A stretch of 64,000 nt of DNA, taken from NCBI RefSeq assembly GCF_034190915.1, contig NW_026947507.1, positions 32,850,001-32,914,000 on the forward strand. The letters are read 5' to 3'. The notes under the pieces were generated by a model. It was not told where the DNA came from. It saw nothing but the letters and a program-made list of their open reading frames with translations, and did not search any database. How positions within the stretch are numbered: position 1 is the stretch's first letter; every line of letters begins with the position of its first letter. Positions 56,100-64,000 of the stretch are shown piece after piece. Source of the stretch: Cavia porcellus (lineage: Eukaryota > Chordata > Mammalia > Rodentia > Caviidae). The position numbers were made by a program, and so were the translations under genes.

Positions 56100-58195
56100 G
56101 GCAACTGCTCTCAGAGATGTCACTTCTTGTCACCGCCTCTGCATTGTCCACCTCCTCTAAGATATAACATTCCTCTCAGCAGAAAATAGTGCTCATGTAC
56201 TTCCCAAGGTTAAAAAAAAAAGCTTACTGACGTTCAACTTTCAGTCGGCACTAATTCCATTATTTTGCTGTTTATCACAACCAAAATGTATAAAAGATTT
56301 CTGTAAAAGCTCTTTTGCCTTCCTCACCTACTGTTTTCACTTCAGCCCACTCCTCCATCACGCATGTTATACCACACTATCTTAGGACACTCCTTGAGGA
56401 CACTCAAGACACTTAGGACACTTCATATTAATAAATATTGTTGCCTATTTGAATTTCAAATTTAAGAGTTTTTCTGAAACTAAAATCTTGGTCTCCATCA
56501 TCTCCATTTATCTTAAAAATTAAAAAAATTAAAAGTAGATTCTCTCCAAGAGCTGCTTATTGCTGGCAAAGACAGCTGTAATTCTAACCTTAGTACAATG
56601 AAGTTTACCACCAATAATGTGACAGAGACAGTAAAGTGACTCTGGAGATGATACAATATCACTTCCATGGTCCTGCTAATAATATATATCCTGATTCCAA
56701 TTAAAAGAAAACATCAACAACCCCAAAAGGAAGTGATGCTGAAAAAAATGAATCTATAAATGTTTTAAGTGAGTTCAGAGAAGACAAGGAATGACCTAAG
56801 AACTGTTGCAGATTAAGGACAATAAAGAGATCAAAGAACTACTAAATGTAATGCATGATTCTGTACTGACTGCCAGATCAGAAATATACATTTTTCTTTT
56901 GCTATAAAGGATAGTAGTGAGATGCTTGGTAGTGTTTGAGTGAAATATACAGGTTAGATAGTATATCAGTACTAGTTTCCTGATTTTTAGAAATATGAGT
57001 ATATAAGAAAATAAATTTGTATAAAAAATTTATATACATGCCCATGAGGTAAAAATCACTATGTCTGCCAATTCCCACCCCTCTCCTGCCCCCTTTAAGA
57101 TCCCTTGGGGTTTATTACCTCTTTCCCAAACAGTCTTGCTCTGAAATTCCGTGTTACATCAGAGACCCTCTTCCCTGCCAGTGCAGGAGGTGTGCTTACC
57201 ATGTGGGTGCCCACGACATGAATCTGAATGCACTTTGCATGGTACAGGGGCTGTGCAGATGCATCCCTCCCCGCAGTGTTAGCTCAGGTTTGCTTTTAGA
57301 ATAGGGTGGATTTCCCTTCCTGCTTCTGCAGAGCCACTGTGTAGGCATGATGTCAAGAGAGAACAAGGCTGTAGCCTTGGCAGTGGCAAGCTGAATCTGT
57401 GAGAGGATGTTTACTATGTCCCAAATGCTTCAGAGTTCCTGGCTTTACTTTTCTGCCTCAATCCCATGCGTGTGTGTTGGTGACTACTACCTATTCACTA
57501 CTACTTACTGACAGATTGAATTGGTTCTGTTTTCAGCTCACTAGTGTTTAGTTTTAGCATCCATGAAAGATGTTATTTAAAATTATCATAAAGCTGTAGT
57601 GTTGGGAGTCTTCAAGGAAAACTAATTTATTCTTTGCCAAGTTCAAGAAATTCTGCTAAAAGGGGTGTACTAAATAAACCATTAGGTTGGAAGCATGGGT
57701 GAAAGCGTGCTTTCAAGTTTTGTGTTTTGAAACTGGAAGGAGAGGGGAACAGTTGATCAGTAATTTGCTATCTGCTAAAAGTTGGAGGCAATATGGTCTG
57801 TTATCTGTTATCAGGGAGAACATTCACTCATAAGCTAAAACAACAGATAATATTAAAATTCATATGTAGTTAGTGGCTTTTGTAAGTGATGTTTGTGGGC
57901 CATTTATCTTTTGTCATATTTGGGAGAAGCTAGTAATAAGAGTTAGATTATCTGAGCACACACAACGGGACAAAAAAGACAGTGACGTGGCGATTTGTTG
58001 GGAAACTGAACAGGACTCTAGTTTCACCCTAGCAGAAAAGGGGTGGGGTGAACAATTTTGAGAATTTAATTTAGAAGAGATCTTTTCTAGTCAACTATAA
58101 AACATGATTATTCTTCATGTGAGATTTGAAGTTTAGACTTTATAAGCATTTTATACACTGAAAGTCAAGGGGAAGGTGAAATGGAGCATTAGAAG
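56100..58195. other. Unassigned sequence
   Basis: About 2.1 kb. No exon or named repeat. An 8-bp motif, aggacact, recurs three times near 56384-56422. Confidence 0.3.
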
Positions 58196-58199
58196 ATAG

Positions 58200-58270
58200 G
58201 ATAAAACAGACAAAAAAGACAGGAAAAGGAAAGAAAAGAAAAAAAAAGAAAAGAAAAGAGAAAACAAAGA
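58200..58270. repeat. A-rich (AAAAG)n low-complexity tract
   Basis: ggaaaaggaaagaaaagaaa through gaaaagaaaagagaaaacaa. Purine-only, with no body of a SINE upstream. Confidence 0.85.
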
Positions 58271-58274
58271 AGCT

Positions 58275-58810
58275 AAAGTTTAAAGGACTCCCTTGGTACT
58301 GTTTGCCTCTTCCTGAGGGCAGTTGCTGCTTTGACATTCAATGCTCACTTGGAAATCCAGAAGTGATCTAAAAGAGACAGATAAGTACCTGACAATCACA
58401 ACCAAATGCACTGTGACACTGTTATTTTGCCTTCCTAAGTTTCCCGTTGGGTTACTCTGCTAACATAGAAACACATGTAAACAGCAGGGGTTACAGGCCC
58501 TGCTGGGCTTGCACTACCTGGCATAAGACACCATGTTTGGGAAGAAAAGCATTCAGGTGCACCTGCAGGAGTGTGCATTTAATATTCACATCGATTCCAC
58601 TGTTGTTCATCAACCTTGTAGAGCGAGTGCTAGAGAAAACAGTTTCTAGATTTCCTTATGGGTAGGCATCCTGTGGCTTATCAGCCTTCTTTTACCCAGT
58701 TCTCCACTCCCTGATTGCCTGTGTCAGCAGTCACACCCACTGGTTCAATTTCAGTGAAGTCTCTTCCTTCTGATAGTGTGCAAGCTTGTGCTTGAAACAC
58801 TCTTTGATCA
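58275..58810. other. Unassigned sequence
   Basis: Nothing recognised. Confidence 0.3.
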
Positions 58811-58817
58811 TTTATGT

Positions 58818-59250
58818 CTTTTATTTTTTAATTTATTTTAAAGAGGATAAAACAGAATAAAACCAATGAAAATAAACCAGTGTAAAAGATACAGGACGTC
58901 AAAACATTACAAAATCAACAATAGTCACCATTAATGCCTTTTGATGTCTTCAAAATAGCTGCAGATAACTTTGGACGTAGTAAAACTCAAACAGAACAGA
59001 ATAGAATAGAAACAATAAAAACAAAACAATGAATGCAATAAAGGATCTCGAAACAAGCCAATAGTAAATCCAAAATTTGCCACCATAATATACCTTGCCT
59101 TCCTTGAAATAGCTTCTCCTGTCATTAGATTAAACATAATCAAACAAAACAAAAAAGAATAAAACCCAATCCAACAAAATAATGGAAACGATATAGGACC
59201 TCAAAGCTAAATCATAGGGAGTCAACAATGGCTGCAACCCTCAGAAGGAG
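58818..59250 (-). repeat. L1 3'-end-type tandem array, three ~155-bp units, reverse
   Basis: Unit cores on the plus strand are caacaatagtcaccattaat (about 58917), aaaatttgccaccataatat (about 59072), and gtcaacaatggctgcaaccc (about 59221). The spacing is about 155 bp. The spacers are AAACARAAYAGAA-rich, with gatacaggacgtcaaaacat, ggatctcgaaacaagccaat and gatataggacctcaaagcta aligned. The left end, attttaaagaggataaaaca, matches the other arrays. The right end is cut within unit three. Confidence 0.85.
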
Positions 59251-59254
59251 ATCC

Positions 59255-60300
59255 CCCCCTAGATGTCACACTGTGTACCACTATCCTCTAAATGCATGGT
59301 CAGACCACTGGCCCTAGTCCTACAATGTCAATGAAACACCAGAGCACCACAGGCATCCAATTGCACTTCACCTTGATAGCTATCATCACAGCCTGTGTTT
59401 CTCTGGATAAACAAGTCCCTTATGGGGGTGGGATGGTTGGTACTTGTTTGCCGGGCAGTGCGTGCCAGAAGGGGCTTGGGTCTAGCTGTTCCCTGTCTAC
59501 AGGTGGCCCATGCATAACGCTGGTTCCCAGACTGGGCCTGTTTGCTGATATAGCATTTTTCTCCTATTTATCTCTTTCCAAGCTTTACAAAAAGCTGAAA
59601 CACTATGTGGAAACTATTAAAAGAGAAAGCTAGAACCTTAAGGATGCTTCAAAAGCCATACGTACTTCACATTGGAGAGAAAAAGTAGGGGCAAACCAAG
59701 AAAAAGATATTCTGGCTACCTTATAGCATTTATTTGAATAGAGATTCAGGGAATCCTAACCGACTTCAAATTGCAAAGGTGAGATTTTCAGAGAAAGGCA
59801 TTTTATGTCCTATGCCTTGGTTGTAGAAGAATATATCAATTCAATCTTTTGATCTGTGGGTGGGTGACAGTTAATTACACAGTGCAGTGTTAAATAGATT
59901 ATGCAGACTAAAGACACAGCTGGGCTGCTGATTAGACAGGCTTTATGTAGGGGTGGATCCAGCCTCAGCAATGCCACCTGACACCTAATCCAACAGTCCA
60001 TTTGCAAAGGTGAAACCAGAAAGATATCCCCTGCCACCCTATGGCTAAACAAAACATAACATGGTTTCTTAGGCTCAGGTGTTTTAAACATGCTGCTTTA
60101 TACTCTTGAAGTCACAGGGTATATTATGTTTTTAAAAATAAAGTTATCCTCAATATGTGTTCTTCAAAGCTGTAAGTTCCCACAATTGTCTTTTACTTTC
60201 TCTTGCAAAACTCAGACTGAAAATAGAAACTGATTTAAATTACCTTGTGTAATTATCACACTGTAATTCTATAATTAGAACAATCGTTTTCCAAGTGAAA
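59255..60300. other. Unassigned sequence
   Basis: About 1 kb. A 113-codon plus-strand frame at 59292-59633 has no domain that I recognise. This stretch lies on the 5' side of the reversed 59-kb array, so it might be further L1-family 3' UTR, but I see no match to the 40.7-41.1 kb segment. Confidence 0.3.
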
Positions 60301-60304
60301 CTCT

Positions 60305-60462
60305 GTGCATAGCAACAGTGTCACCTGGAAACTTGTTAAAGTGAGAATTACCTGACTTCCCTAGAGCAGGATAGTAAGACCGTTTTGAGGTGACATGCAG
60401 CAATCTCTATTTTAACAAACCCTCCTGGTGATTCTGGTACAGCAACACATTTGAGAAAAACA
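60305..60462. mobile_element. MER5A-type hAT-Charlie nonautonomous element
   Basis: gcaacagtgtcacctggaaa, cttgttaaagtgagaattac, atgcagcaatctctatttta, acaaaccctcctggtgattc and acacatttgagaaaaac follow the MER5A consensus order end to end. It is an ancient, mammal-wide DNA transposon relic with no coding capacity. Confidence 0.85.
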
Positions 60463-60464
60463 TT

Positions 60465-63400
60465 TATTATTTAGTACTGATTGCAGTAGCATCATTATAA
60501 ATAAGGAAACCAACATATTTCATATTTTTGTGTGCTATTTATGCCTGTTATTTGGCACGACAGATGATTTTGGAATTCCTGTGGCCAAAACATCTAAAAC
60601 ACAAATTCTAGGTCACCATATTAAAACAGAACTCTGAAAGGACAGATTCTCTACTGTTTGCCAGATCTGACTAAACATTAACTTCTAAGAAATAGATGTT
60701 GCATCTGTGTTTTGACATTGTAGGTTATTCTAAAGGATGTGGGTATTCAGTAATTTCAGACTGGCTGGCAGGTGAGTGGACTGGGTAACTCAAACTCTCA
60801 TATTAATTAGCTAGTATTCTGACTTGGAATACAGATGGAAGCAAAGGTAAACATAAAGGAATAAACAATGCATTTTTGTTTGTATGTAAGAGAATGGAAA
60901 TATTTAGAAGACTGAAAGAAAAGATAAACAGTATACAAAAACATTAACAAGACTGATCCCTTCCCATGCAAGGCACTTCCATTTTAAGTTCAAGTGGTGT
61001 TTTATGCCACTGTAAGCCTTTGAAACAATCTAGAAAGCATAAATGTAGAGGAGAAGACTCTTCAGCTAATTCTTCCACAGCCTGAAAGCATGAAAGAAGT
61101 GCTACTCAGAAAATTGTAAAGTCTTCAGATTTCTCTAGAAATCAAATTTACAAAAAAGGAAAAGCAAATAACCATTTGAGTTTATTTACTTCTCAAAAAC
61201 AAGAAGATAATGGGCTGCAGTGAGTGCTTGAAATAGACTCTACCAAGGCATATAGTCAGTGCAAAGTTAAGTGAGTTTAAAAACCCTTAGCGACCTATCT
61301 GGGGTTATTGGGTTTCTTTCTTTATAGATGTCCCGGGGCTGAAATGGTTTTGGAGTCACTAAAGCTTCCTGGATGGCTCTCCTGCTTCCCTTCCTCACAG
61401 CACATTTGAGAGGCACATGGTTTTGCATCGAACTTCAGGCTGCCTTGCTGTTTTCAACAAGTTTGTCCCTTTCGGCTCAGTTTTTGTTCATTGGAAGAAC
61501 TTTGAAAGTGCACTTTTCCAAGGGCGATTGATAGTGTCCAGGAAAACAGTGTCATAAGCAAGCAAGAAAGAAAAAAACCGAAATGAAATGAAACATAGAA
61601 AGAAGAGGAAGAAGAGCAGGAGGAGGAGGAAGAAAATTTTTCTGAAATGAGAAGTAAACAAGTAATCAAGTAGACCAGTCTCCACATCAAATCTGCAGAA
61701 TCAAGGAGTCATGTGACATAGAGAAGCTGCAAAGGGACACAGAGACCACAGGAAGGATTCTCTGGGGGATTTCCCAGACATTTCTAAAGATATGGCAAAT
61801 TGAAACTGCTATGTATATTATAAAACATGTCCCAATTTTATTAATCAGAAACACAACATCTCTGCCTCAAAAATTTTTTTTCAGTGACTCTTCACTGGAG
61901 TGGAATGCGTCACCCTGTCATCCACTGAGCAACTGGGCCCATGGGGACACACAGACACTGTGCAGCACAGCCCCACTCCAATTTTCACTTTGAGTTAAAA
62001 GACTCAGAAGCAAGAAGTGCCCAGGTTCGTGTATGCCCTCGTAAAACCCTCTTGAATTCTGATCCGTTCAAATAGCTGGCTCATGACAAAGAGAACTACA
62101 AAGTGCTGGTCAACAAAGTCACTTCCCTCTTACTGGGGCAATGCACGAAGGGAAAGAAAAATGCTGATTTCTGGGTACGAGTGGCAGATATTTTGAACCA
62201 CTGTATTTTCTTCAATAACCTAGAGTAATAGGGGAAATGCAGAAGAAAGACTTACTCCTGGAAATAGCAGCAGGGAAGTATGGTAGAAGCCATGGCCAAG
62301 CCCCCTTCTCAGCCTCAACCCGAAGAGAGAGCATTTGGTGACAGTGAGGAAAAAACGAGAGAGAAAGGGAGGTCCGGAAGGGAGGTCTGTTCTGAAGGAC
62401 TGAGACACTCACTCAGGAGGACGCTGGATTTGGCACTTAAGGCACCATGATCGTCTGGAGCTTCTGATTTCAGTTAAGTGGTGAGAACTGAAATTAGGTT
62501 TCATGAGACTGAAAAATAAATGACAGTAGGATCTTCTCTAAGAAGTTTGGCATGGAAAACAAGGAAAGGAAAAGGAAAGGTACCTGGTGACACTGGAGAA
62601 GGTACCTGTACAAGGGTCACATTTGTATATAATTGTAGGCAGGGAGAAAGAATGAACAGGAGAGAGAAATGGAGCAGAAAAACTAATGAAATAAATCCCC
62701 ACAGAAAGGGGGAAAAGAGAAAAATTATTAGTGAAGAGAAAAAGATGGTTTAGAAAGAAATTAAGAGTTCCTCTTTCCTAAGATGGAAGAGGAAAAGGAT
62801 AAATGAATAGCTTTGGAAGTGGAAAAGAAGAAAATTGTGGCATAAAGTTATCTCATAGGAAGCTACGTTATTTGCCCAGAGCGTAGGTACCTAATGGAGA
62901 TGGAGTAAAAGCAATCTGAGGTTGAGGATGGTCTCTAGGGAAAGCTTTGAAAAGAAAAATAGTAATTTATAATGATTTAGAACACCTTTCTTTATACTTC
63001 CTGGTAGAGTGGCACAGTAAACTGGAAGAGAAAGGATACTCAAGCAGAAGTAATATTGACACCACTGAGAGAGAATTCACAATGAACTTTACATCACAAC
63101 ATGAGGTATGATAATCTCATGGGGACATGAACTGCATCAAAGTTTAGATGAATGTGTGAACTGTGGACATTTGCCACATAAGAAGCAACATACCTAGTCA
63201 CAATTCAGACCATCTCTCCTTTCTAAAAATGCGTTAAAAAGGGAAAATATTAATGTTTGCATAACCACCATAAGCTGATACAGAGCAAGATACGAAGAAA
63301 CACAAGCACCCAGGTATATTTGGATACTAAATGAACTAGAGTTTGAATTTAATATTTCTGATTCTATAATTCACTATATCTACCTTGGTTCAATGAATTT

Positions 63401-64000
63401 AGTTCTTTCCAAATCGGGTTGCAATTCAAATTAGTAGTGAACTGAATCACCAAAAGTCAACACTGATTTTGTAATTTGATTTTGTTCATGACTGTTCATG
63501 ACTGTTTTGGATTGCCACCAGAACCATGTAAAGAATTAAGTTCATGAATCAAATCACCACTATGTACACTATCTGGCTTGACCAGAAAGTTTATTGCCTT
63601 ACCTGTTGAGTTTTATTTTTTTTTTTATTTTAACTACTAGCAGTTAATTTAATACATTTTCTGTCATTTAAAGGTATCTGGTTGCCTTACACACTATTTT
63701 GCTATGATGAGACTTAGTGCCTGAGTTTACTAAATAACATTTACTTAATTGATGAGATTTCAATAATTCCCTTAAATTTAAGCTAGGCTTAAAGTATCTG
63801 ACACTAAAGATGAAAAACGATTTATAAGAAGAAAACAATCTCACTACTGAGGTTTTTAATGTGTTCCTCAAAGGTTCAAATATTGAGTGCAACACCGGGG
63901 GGTCCTTTTATGAATGAACGGGTTGTCGCACTAGCAGCTGTGTTACAAAATGATCTCCTCCTGCTCACACACTTGCTGGCTTACCACTGTGTGCCCTCTG
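60465..64000. other. Unassigned sequence to the window end
   Basis: About 3.5 kb with no exon or family-assignable repeat. It holds GA-rich patches at 61595-61640 (gaagaggaagaagagcagga) and around 62550-62760, an 11-bp tandem (gttcatgactg) at 63484-63505, and a T run near 63612-63624. Small open frames on both strands are incidental. Confidence 0.3.

Noticed and set aside
1..64000. CRISPR arrays, operons, phage or toxin systems
   Set aside because: The regular repeats present are microsatellites, SINEs, and L1-associated or local tandem units. The DNA is mammalian and no prokaryotic-style gene organisation is seen.

Overview
The window is mammalian nuclear DNA, and almost certainly from a rodent. 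It is AT-rich, has no long open reading frame, and is full of degenerate retroelements. The lineage clue is the SINE content: tRNA-derived ID-type SINEs with intact pol III A and B boxes, monomeric 7SL-derived B1 elements, and B1 units joined to a short ID-like tail (B1-dID type). B1-dID elements are known from squirrel-related and several other non-murid rodents, so I infer a non-murid rodent and do not name a species. I find no supported protein-coding exon, no true tRNA, rRNA or other RNA gene, and no CRISPR, operon or phage feature. The longest open frames are low-complexity repeat, L1 remnants or unrecognisable. The window looks intergenic or deep-intronic.

Layout. 1-8 kb: an ID SINE, a B1, a minus-strand old L1 split by an ID SINE, a B1-dID, a short L1 with a 5' inversion (5.37-5.95 kb) and a long minus-strand L1/HAL1-like element ending in an ORF1 relic (5.97-8.0 kb). 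8-17 kb: purine tracts, B1 and dID pieces, an ancient unnamed mammalian repeat (11.2-12.0 kb), a 300-bp polypyrimidine tract (13.5-13.8 kb), a (CT)n run and an MLT1-like LTR holding a B1-dID. 17-25 kb: two strong Z-DNA-type microsatellites, an old L1 holding a DNA-transposon relic, an MLT1-like LTR, an L1 3' end and a well-preserved ID SINE. 26-35 kb: several solo LTRs of one MaLR-like family, a 125-bp tandem duplication and MIRs. 36-42 kb: a Tc1/mariner-type relic, an L1 3' end, an antisense L2, and an internally deleted L1 in which ORF1 is fused to the ORF2 endonuclease region. 42-53 kb: MIRs, a DNA-transposon relic, a plus-strand L1 ORF2 relic split by an LTR, and more LTRs. 53-64 kb: polypurine tracts, two further loci of the L1-3'-end-associated tandem repeat, a MER5A-type element, and mostly unassigned sequence.

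The most interesting signal is a roughly 153-bp unit, tandemly repeated two to three times at three loci (41.2, 55.3-55.7 and 58.9-59.25 kb). Each array abuts the same AT-rich end, and one sits at the 3' side of an L1. I read it as a lineage-specific L1 3' UTR with internal tandem repeats. A second signal is that the two L1 ORF1 relics (7.6 and 40.5 kb) change reading frame at the same codon. That suggests they descend from a source element that was already frameshifted.

All family assignments come from reading the sequence against remembered consensus features. Boundaries are approximate (tens of bases) unless a target-site duplication or a TG...CA terminus is given. Short unassigned gaps not listed separately contain nothing I recognise.
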